This document shows, piece by piece, positions 25,433 to 34,695 of a DNA stretch of 64,000 nt. This stretch comes from Oscillospiraceae bacterium. Its GTDB lineage: Bacteria > Bacillota > Clostridia > Oscillospirales > Oscillospiraceae. Below the pieces are notes generated by a model. It was given only the letters and a program-made list of their open reading frames with translations, was not told the origin of the DNA and searched no databases. The stretch lies in the NCBI GenBank assembly GCA_017445875.1, contig JAFSRZ010000028.1, forward strand, positions 18,058 to 82,057, written 5' to 3'. The stretch's first letter is position 1, and each line of letters starts with the position of its first letter. Position numbers and translations under genes: made by a program.

Positions 25433-26020
25433 ATGGAAGGCAACCTTGCCCCCGTGCTGTACGATGAGCCTTGGGAAGAACTCATTGACGGCAAAGTAGT
25501 CGCCATGTCCCCCCAGCCTACACTCAATCACAATTCAGTAGTCCTCAATCTCTCACGCATTTTCGGGAACTATCTGCTGGGGAAACCTTGCCGCCCGTTT
25601 GGGGATGGCGCAGACCTCTATCTGACGGAAAAAGACCATTTTATCCCCGATTTTATGATTGTCTGTGACAAGGACAAAATTAAACACGGGGGGCGTTATG
25701 TGGAAGGCGCACCGGATTTTGTGGTTGAGATTCTTTCGCCGCGAACCTCCCGCAGAGACAAGGGATATAAAAAGGACGTTTACGAGCGTTGCGGCGTCCG
25801 GGAATACTGGATTATAAATCCGCTGGCGCGTTCCATTGAGCAATACGTACTGGAAAACGGCGCGTTTACGCTCGGCGACGTGTACTATTACTATCGCCCC
25901 TATGAACTGGACGACATGACCGATGAGGAAAAAGCCGAACTTGTCACGGAATTTCGTTGCGCGTTGTTTGAAGATATGGTTGTCCGTCTGGCGGATGTCT
26001 TCTACTACGTCGGCGAATGA
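25433..26020 (+). CDS. Uma2 family (DUF820) PD-(D/E)XK nuclease-like protein
   Basis: This 195-residue protein matches the Uma2/DUF820 family: PDFMIVCD near the centre, then APDFVVEILSPRTSRRDKGYKK and the signature YERCGVREYWIINP. The fold is a PD-(D/E)XK nuclease-like core; the biological role of the family is unclear, and it is greatly expanded in cyanobacteria and some other lineages. It lies 21 bases after leuA and 19 bases before leuC with its own ribosome binding site (GAAAGGGGAACAC), so it must be cotranscribed with the leucine genes. It has no known part in leucine synthesis. Confidence 0.88.
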   Translation: MEGNLAPVLYDEPWEELIDGKVVAMSPQPTLNHNSVVLNLSRIFGNYLLGKPCRPFGDGADLYLTEKDHFIPDFMIVCDKDKIKHGGRYVEGAPDFVVEILSPRTSRRDKGYKKDVYERCGVREYWIINPLARSIEQYVLENGAFTLGDVYYYYRPYELDDMTDEEKAELVTEFRCALFEDMVVRLADVFYYVGE

Positions 26021-26039
26021 GGAATAAGGAGGAGTTTTT

Positions 26040-27407
26040 ATGGGAATGACCATGACGCAAAAAATCTTGGCGCAACACGCCGGACTGTCCGAAGTCCGCG
26101 CCGGACAACTGATTCAGTCCAAACTTGACCTTGTACTCGGCAACGATATCACGACGCCCGTCGCTATCAACGAGTTCGAGGCCGCCGGATTCGATACCGT
26201 CTTTGACAAGTCGAAAATCGCCCTTGTCATGGACCATTTCGTACCCAATAAGGACATTAAAGCCGCCACACAGTGTCAGCAGTGCCGCAACTTCGCCCGC
26301 CGTTTCGATATCGACCACTATTACGACGTGGGGACAATGGGCATTGAACACGCCTTACTCCCCGAACAGGGCTTAGTTGCCCCCGGTGAGGCCGTCATTG
26401 GCGCGGATTCCCATACCTGCACCTATGGGGCGCTGGGCGCGTTCTCCACGGGCGTCGGCTCCACCGACATGGGCGCGGCTATGGCCACGGGTGAAACGTG
26501 GTTCAAAGTCCCCTCGGCGATTCAGGTGCATTTGACGGGCAAACTGCGTCCGTACGTCTCCGGCAAAGACGTGATTCTGACGTTAATCGGCAAGATTGGC
26601 GTGGACGGGGCGCGGTATCAGTCACTGGAATTTACGGGGCCGGGCGTCGCGGAACTGTCGATTTACGACCGCCTGACAATTTGCAACATGGCGATTGAGG
26701 CCGGCGCGAAAAACGGTATCTTCCCCGTGGACAAAATCACACGGGATTATGTCCGAAACCGCGTCAACCGTCCTTGGAACGCCGTCGAGGCCGACCCCGA
26801 CGCCGATTATGAGCGTACCATAGAAATCAATCTCGGCGACGTGGACTGTACCGTAGCGTATCCGCACCTGCCCGAAAACGCACACAGTGCGCATGAGGGT
26901 TCCGATATCGCCATTGACCAGATTGTGATTGGCTCGTGTACGAATGGACAGTTGCCCGATTTGGCGGCGGCGGCGGCGGTTCTGAAAGGGCGTCACTTGG
27001 CACCCGGTATCCGGGGCATTGTGATTCCCGCGACGCCTACCGTGTGGCGCGAAAGTATCCGGCGCGGCTACACTGACATTTTCATGGACGCGGGCTGCAC
27101 TGTGTCCACGCCGACTTGCGGGCCGTGTCTGGGCGGCTACATGGGCATTCTGGCGAAAGGTGAGCGTTGCGTGTCCACGACGAACCGGAACTTTGTCGGG
27201 CGTATGGGACATGTCGAGAGCGAGGTATATTTAGCGTCCCCGGCGACGGCGGCGGCGTCCGGCGTCATGGGACACATCGCACACCCCGACGACCTCCCGC
27301 CGGTCAATCCCGTGGGCGCGGGCTTAATGGGCAGTTACCGCCTGTCCGAACAGGACAGCCATACACAGCGGGATAACGGCGGCCTCATGGATTCTTACCA
27401 CGTCTGA
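26040..27407 (+). CDS. leuC: 3-isopropylmalate dehydratase large subunit
   Basis: This 455-residue aconitase-family protein isomerises 2- to 3-isopropylmalate with LeuD. The [4Fe-4S] ligands are visible in GSCTNGQ and CGPCLGG, and [13 protein letters not shown] is the usual substrate segment. It is of the shorter type common in archaea and clostridia. The last about 30 residues form a tail ([10 protein letters not shown]... GGLMDSYHV) beyond the usual end near DDLPPVNP. The ATG follows AAGGAGGAGTTTTT. leuD follows 15 bases later. Confidence 0.96.
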   Translation: MGMTMTQKILAQHAGLSEVRAGQLIQSKLDLVLGNDITTPVAINEFEAAGFDTVFDKSKIALVMDHFVPNKDIKAATQCQQCRNFARRFDIDHYYDVGTMGIEHALLPEQGLVAPGEAVIGADSHTCTYGALGAFSTGVGSTDMGAAMATGETWFKVPSAIQVHLTGKLRPYVSGKDVILTLIGKIGVDGARYQSLEFTGPGVAELSIYDRLTICNMAIEAGAKNGIFPVDKITRDYVRNRVNRPWNAVEADPDADYERTIEINLGDVDCTVAYPHLPENAHSAHEGSDIAIDQIVIGSCTNGQLPDLAAAAAVLKGRHLAPGIRGIVIPATPTVWRESIRRGYTDIFMDAGCTVSTPTCGPCLGGYMGILAKGERCVSTTNRNFVGRMGHVESEVYLASPATAAASGVMGHIAHPDDLPPVNPVGAGLMGSYRLSEQDSHTQRDNGGLMDSYHV

Positions 27408-27422
27408 CAAGGAGGGCTTCAC

Positions 27423-27920
27423 ATGAACGCGAAAGGCACAGTGCACAAGTACGGCGACCACGTTGACACGGATGTTATCATTCCGGCGCGGTATCTCGCC
27501 ACGCAAGACCCCAAAGAGCTTGCGTCCCACTGCATGGAGGACATTGACAGCGCCTTCCCGGCGAAAGTGCGTGACGGCGACATCATGGTAGCGGGTGCCA
27601 ACTTCGGTTGCGGCTCGTCCCGCGAACACGCGCCGATTGCTATTAAGGCGTCGGGGGTGTCGTGCGTGATTGCGGCGAGTTTCGCCCGTATTTTCTACCG
27701 CAACGCGATTAATATCGGGCTTGCGATTCTGGAATGTCCGGCGGCGTCGAACGCGATTCAGAACGGCGACACGGTGTCGGTCGACTTCAACACGGGTACG
27801 ATTACCGACGAGACCACCGGCGCGACATTCGAGGCCGAACCGTTCCCGCCGTTCATCCGCGACATGATTGAGAATGGCGGCTTAATGGCGTCCCTGAAAG
27901 CCAAGGCAAGCAAAAACTAA
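27423..27920 (+). CDS. leuD: 3-isopropylmalate dehydratase small subunit
   Basis: This 165-residue swivelling-domain subunit has the motifs [14 protein letters not shown] and [14 protein letters not shown], which complete the LeuC active site. It has the normal length for the short type. The ATG follows CAAGGAGGGCTTCAC. The stop TAA shares its last base with the ATG of the following Fic gene (TAATG), so translation of the Fic protein is tightly coupled to leuD. Confidence 0.96.
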   Translation: MNAKGTVHKYGDHVDTDVIIPARYLATQDPKELASHCMEDIDSAFPAKVRDGDIMVAGANFGCGSSREHAPIAIKASGVSCVIAASFARIFYRNAINIGLAILECPAASNAIQNGDTVSVDFNTGTITDETTGATFEAEPFPPFIRDMIENGGLMASLKAKASKN

Positions 27921-28741
27921 TGGAAAACGCGTATGTTTCCATAACGCGCTGGTGGCGTGAACGGAACATCCGCACGGAGGCGGCACTGTCGGAGATTTTG
28001 AACGGGAACAGCGTTTTGTTCGCGTTCCACTCCGGCAGGCTCGAAAATGAGCGCGTCACGTTCCACGACACCCGCGAAATTTTCGACCATGACGGCGTGT
28101 CGAACTACACCGGGGACTTGCGGACGCTCTTTGAAATCCGCAACGCCAAAAGCGCGTACGAGTTCTTTTTAACGGCGTTCGGGGAACGGCGTCCGCTGGA
28201 CGAGGCGTTTCTGTTGCGTCTGCAAAAGCTCCTGACGCGCAACACCTACGACACCCGCCGCTATCAGTTAGGGGAGCGTCCCGGCGCGTGGAAACTGCAC
28301 GATTATGTCACGGGACGCCACGAAATCGGGGCGTCACCGGAGGATACGGCGGCGGAAGTCGCGGAACTTCTCGCGGAACTGCGCGACATTCCGCCGTGTT
28401 TCCCGACAGAAACCGTGTCGCCGTCGCTGACGCCGGACAAGATTTTGACCGCCGCCGCGTACTTTCACGCGAAACTGGAAAATATTCATCCGTTCGCGGA
28501 CGGCAACGGACGCACCGGACGACTTGCCATGAATTACTTTCTGGTGACGCGGGACTGTCCGCCGATTGTGATACACGAGGAGGAACGCGCCGCCTATTAC
28601 GCGGCGCTGGAGGCGTGGGACACGGCACAGAATTTAGAGCCAATGCGGGACTTTCTGACGGCGCAAACTGTCAGGACATGGGGCGGACGCGTCACGACAC
28701 CGGAAACTCCCGCTTCCCCGCGCCTGTGTGATTTCCTCTGA
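27920..28741 (+). CDS. Fic domain protein (putative AMP-transferase) with N-terminal inhibitory motif
   Basis: This 273-residue protein has the complete Fic catalytic motif HPFADGNGRTGR (residues 190-201) preceded by the flap region WKLHDYVTGRHEIG. An inhibitory (S/T)xxxE(G/N) motif is present near the N-terminus as SGRLEN (Ser38, Glu42, Asn43), which marks it as a class II Fic protein whose activity is self-restrained. Family members transfer AMP or related groups to target proteins. The target is unknown. Its start overlaps the leuD stop by one base, so it is expressed with the leucine operon. Loss of the inhibitory Glu would be expected to raise activity. Confidence 0.9.
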   Translation: MENAYVSITRWWRERNIRTEAALSEILNGNSVLFAFHSGRLENERVTFHDTREIFDHDGVSNYTGDLRTLFEIRNAKSAYEFFLTAFGERRPLDEAFLLRLQKLLTRNTYDTRRYQLGERPGAWKLHDYVTGRHEIGASPEDTAAEVAELLAELRDIPPCFPTETVSPSLTPDKILTAAAYFHAKLENIHPFADGNGRTGRLAMNYFLVTRDCPPIVIHEEERAAYYAALEAWDTAQNLEPMRDFLTAQTVRTWGGRVTTPETPASPRLCDFL

Positions 28742-28795
28742 CGGCGCTATCTATTCTTCCCGTGTGTGTGTCGAGGGGAAAGGAGGTGTAAGCCT

Positions 28796-29725
28796 ATGCA
28801 AGAGGATACCAAGCCTAAAAATGATATTCAGGATAAAGAGCCGAAAAAGCCCTTTAGCCGTTCGGAATATCACGGCGTCATTACGTCTTACGCTGGTTTG
28901 GCGCTGTCGCTGATTGCGATTATTCTGTCTGTCATTACGATGTACCAGTCTCACGCTATGCAAACCCGCGAAATCGTGCAGATTTTGCGGGCAGAGGACG
29001 ACGGATATTATCATTTTGACGGCGAAACGCTGTTCAAAAACTATCAGGTGACGGTAGCGAACAATTCCGCGATTCCTGTCAGCGTTGTGGAAATCACAGT
29101 GGAGCGTGACGGCGAAGCACGAACGTTTGAAATTTCGGATTTGCCGGACATTTTGCCGTTGAATATGGACGCAAATCATACGGAAATGATTACAATTCCG
29201 TGGGAAATTGAACTTTCGGCAGAAAATGCGCAGGAAATTAAACGGGTGTTCACACAGGATTCCAGCAAAGAATCTGAAGAAAAACCATTTAAGCCGGATA
29301 CCATCTACCCGTCCAGAGGCACTATCCTTGAATTAGATGATATATCGGATACAAGCCCCAAAAATGAAGATACCCTTTCCGATAACATTTGGGCGGGTAA
29401 TTGTTACGGTATGCTGGTAATTACCGGAGACACTATTTCTGATAACCATTGGTTTGGTAATTGTTACAGTATGACAACGAGTAGGGACATTCTCTTTTCT
29501 GCGAAATTTCAAGAGATTCCATTCTCTGTCACGGTTTTCACATCCAAAAATCACCAATTTTCTTGGATGGGAAACGACCAGAAACCGGACGCCCAGCAAT
29601 GGGAAAATGAGGGTGCTTGGGTAACGCGTCATATTAGAGTATCAACACTCAATGACTTTATAGAGGCACTGAAAGCCGCTCAAGCCCGTAATTCGGATTC
29701 AAGCGAAACATCAGATGTAGATTGA
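28796..29725 (+). CDS. Membrane-anchored protein of unknown function
   Basis: This 309-residue protein has a charged cytoplasmic N-terminus, one transmembrane helix (about residues 31-54, YAGLALSLIAIILSVITMY) and a large remaining domain. The region after the helix has a beta-rich pattern (NYQVTVANNSAIPVSVVEITVERDGE is split across about 80-105). Two 20-residue repeats with SDNxWxGNCYxM lie near residues 194-228. The gene is visibly richer in A and T than its neighbours, which suggests later acquisition. It has a strong AAAGGAGGTG ribosome binding site and sits between fic and leuB. No family was recognised. Confidence 0.75.
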   Translation: MQEDTKPKNDIQDKEPKKPFSRSEYHGVITSYAGLALSLIAIILSVITMYQSHAMQTREIVQILRAEDDGYYHFDGETLFKNYQVTVANNSAIPVSVVEITVERDGEARTFEISDLPDILPLNMDANHTEMITIPWEIELSAENAQEIKRVFTQDSSKESEEKPFKPDTIYPSRGTILELDDISDTSPKNEDTLSDNIWAGNCYGMLVITGDTISDNHWFGNCYSMTTSRDILFSAKFQEIPFSVTVFTSKNHQFSWMGNDQKPDAQQWENEGAWVTRHIRVSTLNDFIEALKAAQARNSDSSETSDVD

Positions 29726-29749
29726 AAATTGCACTCAGGAGGAAAACTA

Positions 29750-30820
29750 ATGGAAAAGACAATTGCCGTTATTCGCGGGGACGGAATCGGCCCGGAGATT
29801 ATCGGGGAGGCGCTCGCCGTTCTCGACACCGTGGCGGAGAAGTTCGGACACAAATTCACGTATCAGGAAGCGCCCATGGGCGGCAACGCTATTGACCGTT
29901 TCGGAGTGCCTCTGCCCGACGAAAGCCTGCAAACCTGTCTCAACGCCGACAGCGTACTGTTAGGCGCGGTCGGCGGCCCCAAGTGGGACGCCCAGCCGTC
30001 GGAAAACCGTCCGGAACGCGGCTTACTGAAACTGCGCGGCGGTATGAAGCTCTACACAAATCTGCGTCCGGCGAAAGTGTTTCCCGAACTCGCCGCCGCG
30101 TGTCCACTGCGTACGGATATCGCCGCGAAAGGTATTGACTTCGTAGTCGTGCGGGAGTTAATCGGCGGCGTGTACTTCGGAGAGCATAAGACATTCGACG
30201 AGAACGGCGAACAGAAAGCCGTTGATGTCATGTCCTACACCGAACACGAGATAAAGCGCGTGGCGCGTGTGGCGTTCGAGTTGGCGCGGAAGCGCCGGAA
30301 GCGCGTCACGTCCGTGGACAAGGCCAACGTACTGGACACGTCGCGCCTGTGGCGTCGGGTGGTGTCCGAACTCGCGGCGGAGTATCCCGATGTGGAACTG
30401 CTTCACATGTACGTCGACAACGCCGCCATGCAGATGGTACGCGACCCCAGTCAGTTTGACGTGATTGTGACGGAAAATCTGTTCGGCGACATTCTCTCCG
30501 ACGAGGCCAGCCAGATTACGGGGTCAATCGGGATGAATCCGTCGTCGAGTATGGGCGACGGCACACGCGGACTGTACGAGCCGATTCACGGTTCCGCGCC
30601 CGATATCGCCGGACAGGACAAGGCCAACCCGATTGCGACAATTTTGTCTGTGGCAATGATGTTGCGCAACAGCTTCGGCATGTCGGCGGAGGCCGACGCC
30701 ATTGAAAACGCCGTGGACGCCGTATTAAAAGCGGGCTACCGTTGCGGCGATATCGCCCGGCGCGGGGAACCTGTCATCGGGTGTAAGGAAATGGGACGCC
30801 GTATCCGCGAGGCCATTTGA
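29750..30820 (+). CDS. leuB: 3-isopropylmalate dehydrogenase
   Basis: This 356-residue enzyme oxidises and decarboxylates 3-isopropylmalate with NAD+. Diagnostic segments are IRGDGIGPEII, LRPAKVFPELA, VVRELIGGVYFGEH, the catalytic Lys/Asp region VTSVDKANVL, and VTENLFGDILSDEAS. The ATG at 29750 follows CAGGAGGAAAACTA; an in-frame codon at 29729 is too far upstream. It is the last leucine gene and is followed by a strong hairpin. Confidence 0.96.
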   Translation: MEKTIAVIRGDGIGPEIIGEALAVLDTVAEKFGHKFTYQEAPMGGNAIDRFGVPLPDESLQTCLNADSVLLGAVGGPKWDAQPSENRPERGLLKLRGGMKLYTNLRPAKVFPELAAACPLRTDIAAKGIDFVVVRELIGGVYFGEHKTFDENGEQKAVDVMSYTEHEIKRVARVAFELARKRRKRVTSVDKANVLDTSRLWRRVVSELAAEYPDVELLHMYVDNAAMQMVRDPSQFDVIVTENLFGDILSDEASQITGSIGMNPSSSMGDGTRGLYEPIHGSAPDIAGQDKANPIATILSVAMMLRNSFGMSAEADAIENAVDAVLKAGYRCGDIARRGEPVIGCKEMGRRIREAI

Positions 30821-30838
30821 AGTCCCGCAAATGATAAC

Positions 30839-30871
30839 GGGAACCGTCCGCGTAACGTCGCGGACGGTTCC
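30839..30871 (+). terminator. Terminator of the leucine operon
   Basis: GGAACCGTCCGCG (30839-30851) region pairs with CGCGGACGGTTCC (30859-30871) in a 13-bp stem. The following bases (TGTCAGG) lack a strong T-run, so some readthrough into the restriction gene is possible. Confidence 0.7.
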
Positions 30872-30901
30872 TGTCAGGAATTTGAGAAAGGAATACGCGG
30901 A

Positions 30902-31489
30902 ATGGCAACAATTTTCGACATATGGCAGATTACGCCGGAGGAATTGACAAACATCATCAACGAAAATCCCTCACTGCGCGGTTTTCTGTTTGGCTATGTC
31001 AGCGAGTACAAAGCCCGGTCTCTCTTTAAGGGACACCCCGGCATTGAACATCTGACCAAGTACGACGACCACGACAGAAAAAGCAAAGGAGACATTTCTT
31101 TCCTGTACAAAGGGAAAGAGTTCAAAATTGAGGCCAAGTCCCTGCAAACCAATTCTGTCATAGAACTGGGTTCAGACAAATGGCGCGGAAAATTTCAGTG
31201 TGACGCCAGCGACAGACGGGACATCCGGCTTCCCAACGGACACATGGTCAATACCACTTGTCTTGCCGTGGGCGAATTTGACATTGTGGCGGTCAGTCTG
31301 TACGCGTTCGGGGAACAATGGCGCTTTGCTTTCGCCAAAAACAGTGACCTGCCACATCCGGGAGAACGTTCCAGAAACGTCGCCCCGGAGGACAGAATTT
31401 ATCTCATCAAAACATTGATTGACATTACGTGGCCTCTGAAAGCGCCCTTTACCACGGACGTGTATTCCCTGATGGATGAAATGCTCTAA
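30902..31489 (+). CDS. Putative type II restriction endonuclease (PD-(D/E)XK)
   Basis: This 195-residue protein has a plausible PD-(D/E)XK active site: [17 protein letters not shown], i.e. Asp64, Glu77 and Lys79 at normal spacing. It is convergent with a DNA methyltransferase gene; the two stop codons overlap by two bases (31487-31488). That pairing, rather than similarity to a named enzyme, is the main reason for the assignment. The C-terminus ([19 protein letters not shown]) may be the specificity part. The ATG follows GAGAAAGGAATACGCGGA. No clear promoter was found between the leu terminator and this gene. Confidence 0.7.
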   Translation: MATIFDIWQITPEELTNIINENPSLRGFLFGYVSEYKARSLFKGHPGIEHLTKYDDHDRKSKGDISFLYKGKEFKIEAKSLQTNSVIELGSDKWRGKFQCDASDRRDIRLPNGHMVNTTCLAVGEFDIVAVSLYAFGEQWRFAFAKNSDLPHPGERSRNVAPEDRIYLIKTLIDITWPLKAPFTTDVYSLMDEML

Positions 31490-32169
31490 TTCTTCTTGCG
31501 GAACACGAGAAAATAAGAGTGATTTTTCCTCGCGTGTACCTGTTTCGTCAATGTGGAGATGTTAGGCCGGTTGTGCCGAATCATGACGAACAAATCTTCC
31601 ACTAAGAAACCGTGCCGCGTGTACTCGTTGATGATTTCCACATGGGTCAGATGCTGCCTGTTCGCGCTGACTTCGTCCTGACACTTCACAATCAGAATGC
31701 CCTTGTTTTTCAAGACGCGCAGAGCTTCCTTTCCGGCGGAATAGTACATATCCAGCACGGCGTCATGATATTTCGGCGTTTGTTCCTGTCGCGGGGAAAT
31801 GCTTCCGTCCGAATACGCTTCGCGGAACGAGGAAAATGTGCCGTGTCCGGCTAAATGGTCACGACTGCGGCGGTAGAAGCCTTCCATATAAGGCGGGTCC
31901 ATGACAACGCAGTCCATGGACTCGTTTTCATATGGCAGGTTCCGGCAGTCAATCCCGGTTTTGATGTCCGAACAGTAAAGGCGGTAATCGTCTTTCTGTA
32001 CCTGTTTCCAAAAAACGCCCTTTCCGTATGTCACATCCGCGATTTTGGAACCAATCGGAACGTAGAGAGAAAGAATCAACGGAAATATTTCCTCGTTATT
32101 GCGGAGGTAGGCGGAAAAAATCAAGTCCGTGGACGAAGTACCGGTCACAATTCGTTTCTTTTCTGCCAT
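31486..32169 (-). CDS. DNA methyltransferase (DPPY type)
   Basis: This 227-residue SAM-dependent methyltransferase has motif I as [12 protein letters not shown] (about residues 43-54), an acidic motif II region (YCSDIK) and the catalytic motif IV DPPY at residues 91-94. The order I then IV, and the short length, suggest a minimal gamma-like adenine (N6) or cytosine-N4 enzyme. It should protect host DNA from the convergent restriction enzyme. The ATG at 32169 follows GAGGTGTGGC; an upstream in-frame start overlaps the HTH gene. It lies 8 bases after the HTH gene and is clearly cotranscribed with it. Confidence 0.88.
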   Translation of the reverse strand: MAEKKRIVTGTSSTDLIFSAYLRNNEEIFPLILSLYVPIGSKIADVTYGKGVFWKQVQKDDYRLYCSDIKTGIDCRNLPYENESMDCVVMDPPYMEGFYRRSRDHLAGHGTFSSFREAYSDGSISPRQEQTPKYHDAVLDMYYSAGKEALRVLKNKGILIVKCQDEVSANRQHLTHVEIINEYTRHGFLVEDLFVMIRHNRPNISTLTKQVHARKNHSYFLVFRKKN

Positions 32170-32177
32170 GCCACACC

Positions 32178-32375
32178 TCATATATGTTCCATGACGTTTT
32201 CCACGTTGCATTCCAAGCAGGTGCAAATACGGTCGATAATGTCCATGGATACCGTTTCGCCGCGTGACATTTTGTCCATTGTGGATTTTGAAATACCCGC
32301 GGTCATCATGAGCTGTTTTTTTGTCCACTCCCTGTCAATCAATAACTTCCAGAGCGGCTTATAGGAAAATGCCAT
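32178..32375 (-). CDS. Small Xre-family HTH protein, likely controller of the R-M cassette
   Basis: This 65-residue Cro/CI-type helix-turn-helix protein ([24 protein letters not shown] is the recognition region, about residues 20-43) resembles the short YozG-like regulators (COG3655). It is the first gene of the transcript that ends with the methyltransferase. A perfect inverted repeat overlaps its promoter, so autoregulation as a controller protein is likely. The ATG follows AAAAAGGTGGTGACTGTG. Its size is normal for controller proteins of type II R-M systems, though direct family membership is inferred. Confidence 0.82.
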   Translation of the reverse strand: MAFSYKPLWKLLIDREWTKKQLMMTAGISKSTMDKMSRGETVSMDIIDRICTCLECNVENVMEHI

Positions 32376-32396
32376 CACAGTCACCACCTTTTTGAG

Positions 32397-32435
32397 ATTA
32401 TAATATAAAAGTATGTAGATGTCAATACTTTTATA
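32397..32435 (-). promoter_or_regulatory. Consensus promoter and perfect operator of the HTH-methyltransferase operon
   Basis: On the minus strand TTGACA (32420-32425), a 17-base spacer and TATAAT (32397-32402) form a fully consensus promoter. An 11-bp perfect inverted repeat, TATAAAAGTAT (32404-32414) and ATACTTTTATA (32425-32435), with a 10-base gap, covers the spacer and the upstream edge of the -35 box. Binding there would block RNA polymerase. The remaining gap to rnhA (32436-32719) holds only a terminator. Confidence 0.88.
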
Positions 32436-32543
32436 GTGTAAAATCAAAAGAACCTCTTGCAACTTCCCCGAATTTCGTGACAGTGACTGTCTCCACAATA
32501 CTTCACAAGGTGCCGGATACAGTTTGAATCGGACAAAAAGCGA

Positions 32544-32572
32544 CAGGCGGAACCCGGTCGGGGTTCCGCCTG
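32544..32572 (-). terminator. Terminator of the gyrB-to-rnhA transcript
   Basis: CAGGCGGAACCC (32544-32555) pairs with GGGTTCCGCCTG (32561-32572) around a 5-base loop. On the minus strand it is followed by TCGCTTTTTG. It lies about 150 bases after the rnhA stop. Confidence 0.8.
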
Positions 32573-32719
32573 CCTGTATTGTAGAAGGAGGGAGAAAACG
32601 CATCGGGCTGGGAGTGACCCTCTGCATGTTGAACAGTATAGCGGGGAAATTTTGCGAAAATATGACCGCCTTATGAACAAACTGTAAACTTCACCGGGAA
32701 TTTGTGAACAGACTGTAAA

Positions 32720-33157
32720 TTAGTGGAATTTCCGGCTTTCCGCCACGGCGAGTTGGTCACAACGGTTATTGTAAGGGTTGTCGGCGTGACCGCGCACCCA
32801 GTGACAACGTACGTCGTGGACTTCCACGAGATTTAGAAGCGTCTCCCACAAGTCGGGATTCAGCGCGGCGTCGGACTTGTTCCGCTTCCAGCCGTTACGC
32901 CGCCAGCGTGCCGCCCAGCCCTTTTCCAGCGCGTCCAACACGTAACGGCTATCGGAGTACAATTCCACGGTACACGGCTCCTTGAGCGCCGAGAGTGCGG
33001 AAATTATCGCGGTCAACTCCATGCGGTTGTTAGTCGTGGACGCTTCGCCGCCTGACAATTCCCGCCGGTGTTCGCCGTACATCAGGATTGCCGCCCAGCC
33101 GCCCGGCCCCGGATTCCCCGAACACGCGCCGTCCGTGTAGACTGTAACAGATTTCAT
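32720..33157 (-). CDS. rnhA: Ribonuclease HI
   Basis: This 145-residue enzyme degrades RNA in RNA-DNA hybrids. All four catalytic carboxylates are visible: Asp in YTDGACSGNPG, Glu in NRMELTAI, Asp in LYSDSRYV, and Asp near the end in NNRCDQLAV; HWVRGHADN supplies the conserved His. The ATG at 33157 overlaps the stop of the RDD gene as ATGA. A longer in-frame start would cover most of the RDD gene and is rejected. It is the last gene of a leftward gyrase-region operon. Confidence 0.96.
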   Translation of the reverse strand: MKSVTVYTDGACSGNPGPGGWAAILMYGEHRRELSGGEASTTNNRMELTAIISALSALKEPCTVELYSDSRYVLDALEKGWAARWRRNGWKRNKSDAALNPDLWETLLNLVEVHDVRCHWVRGHADNPYNNRCDQLAVAESRKFH

Positions 33158-33636
33158 GTCGGCGCGTCCCCGTCGTCGACGCGTTCCGCCCCGTGGTACC
33201 CGTACGGCGTACGCACGGCGTAGACAACGCGGGTGTCGGAAATGCGGTCGTGCAAAGCGCGTTTCTCGCGGTCGGGGATTATCATAAAGTAGCCAATCAT
33301 GAGCAGTGTCATGGACAGGTAACGCCCGAACACTTCCCGGAGAACCGTTTGCCAGAGGGTCAAGTGTCCAGGTTTGGCGCTGATGACTTCCAGTTTGAGT
33401 ATCATTTTCCCGACGGTCGCGCCCTGAGACCATGTCATGGCGATAAAGTAGAGCGTGGGCAGAAGATAGTTTGCGATATCGAGCGGGGAGTAGCGGAAGA
33501 ATACCGCCCGCGTCAGCGGCCCGCCGACAGCGCGGAGCGCTTGGAGAATCGCCATCGGCACGGATATTACAAGCATGTCGAGCAGCCACGCGAAGAAGCG
33601 TACCGCGAAACCGGCGTAACAGACATTATCCCGCAT
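33154..33636 (-). CDS. RDD family membrane protein
   Basis: This 160-residue protein has three hydrophobic segments and the RDD-family pattern: GFAVRFFAWLLDMLVI near the N-terminus, the central WSQGATVGKMILKLEV, and the late Arg/Asp-rich DREKRALHDRISDTRVV. Some RDD proteins act in Na+/H+ exchange, but the function of most is unknown. It overlaps sppA by 11 bases upstream and rnhA by 4 bases downstream, so it is translationally coupled to both. Confidence 0.85.
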   Translation of the reverse strand: MRDNVCYAGFAVRFFAWLLDMLVISVPMAILQALRAVGGPLTRAVFFRYSPLDIANYLLPTLYFIAMTWSQGATVGKMILKLEVISAKPGHLTLWQTVLREVFGRYLSMTLLMIGYFMIIPDREKRALHDRISDTRVVYAVRTPYGYHGAERVDDGDAPT

Positions 33637-34642
33637 AGTACATTAACGCCCCATTTCTTTTGTCGGCGGTGAGTTCCCGGAAGAGCTCAAGGTCGGATTT
33701 CGGACGGAGCGCGGCGGCGCGGGAAAACAGTACCGTGAACAGGTTCGACGACGCCCGCGCCGGGATATAGATTTCGGCGTCCGGTTCGAGACCGGCCTTT
33801 TCCAGAATGGCCTTGAAGGCGTCCTCCTCCCCGGCGATATGGTCAATTAAGCCGGTGTCAAGTGCCTGCTGAGCGGTGTAAATGCGTCCGTCTGCGAGTT
33901 CCAGCACGCGGTCACGTTCGAGTTTACGCCCGGCGGTCACGATGTCCACGAACTGCGTATAGGCCTCGTTGACCATCGACTGGAAGATACCGCGCTGTTC
34001 GTCGGTCATGGGTTCCCACGCCGAACCCATGGCCTTGTTGCGCCCGGATGTAATGTCGACTTCCTTGACGCCGATTTTCTCTGACAGTCCCTCGTAGTTC
34101 AACAGGGAAATGATGACGCCGATAGAGCCTGTCCACGCGTTGCGGTTGGCGTAAATTTCATTGGCGGCCATGGAGATATAGTAGCCGCCGGAACAGGCCT
34201 CGGAGGCAAAGTAGGCGTAAATCGGGCGCGACGTTTTCTCCCGGTACTGCATGAGTTTGAGATACATTTCGTCGCTCTCGTAGACGGTGCCGCCGGGAGT
34301 GTCGCAGTAGAGCAGAATGCCCTTGTTCTGGTCGTCGTCCATGAGGGCGTCCACGAGGTTCATGTACAGGTCGTGGTCGTAGCCGCCGGGAACTGTGAAG
34401 GGGTCGCCGGACGAGGGCATAATCGTGCCGGACACGTCAATCCGGGCGAGAAAGGGCTTTGACGGAAAGTCGCTGAAATCCATATCCGCGCCGGAGTTCA
34501 GGAGCGACGAAAAGCCGCTGACGGATTCCACACGCGTCACAAAGTTGTCATTGACGGTGTTCGCGGACTGGACGCCTAAGTAAGCCGTGGCGGCGAACAG
34601 GGCGATTGCCGCGACCACCGCGGCAAATTGTTTGAAGTTCAT
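33626..34642 (-). CDS. sppA: Signal peptide peptidase SppA, S49 family
   Basis: This 338-residue protein has one N-terminal membrane helix (about residues 6-24) and the S49 protease domain. The nucleophile is Ser151 in EACSGGYYIS and the general base Lys203 in SGRNKAMGSAWEPM, the Ser-Lys dyad of the family; DTPGGTVYES is also typical. It should cleave remnant signal peptides or small membrane proteins outside the membrane. The ATG at 34642 follows GGAGGAACTTTATTT; an in-frame upstream codon lacks such a site. Confidence 0.93.
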   Translation of the reverse strand: MNFKQFAAVVAAIALFAATAYLGVQSANTVNDNFVTRVESVSGFSSLLNSGADMDFSDFPSKPFLARIDVSGTIMPSSGDPFTVPGGYDHDLYMNLVDALMDDDQNKGILLYCDTPGGTVYESDEMYLKLMQYREKTSRPIYAYFASEACSGGYYISMAANEIYANRNAWTGSIGVIISLLNYEGLSEKIGVKEVDITSGRNKAMGSAWEPMTDEQRGIFQSMVNEAYTQFVDIVTAGRKLERDRVLELADGRIYTAQQALDTGLIDHIAGEEDAFKAILEKAGLEPDAEIYIPARASSNLFTVLFSRAAALRPKSDLELFRELTADKRNGALMYYAG

Positions 34643-34695
34643 AAATAAAGTTCCTCCATAGCGGGAAAATTCTCTTCCTTGGAACACATTCCAAA

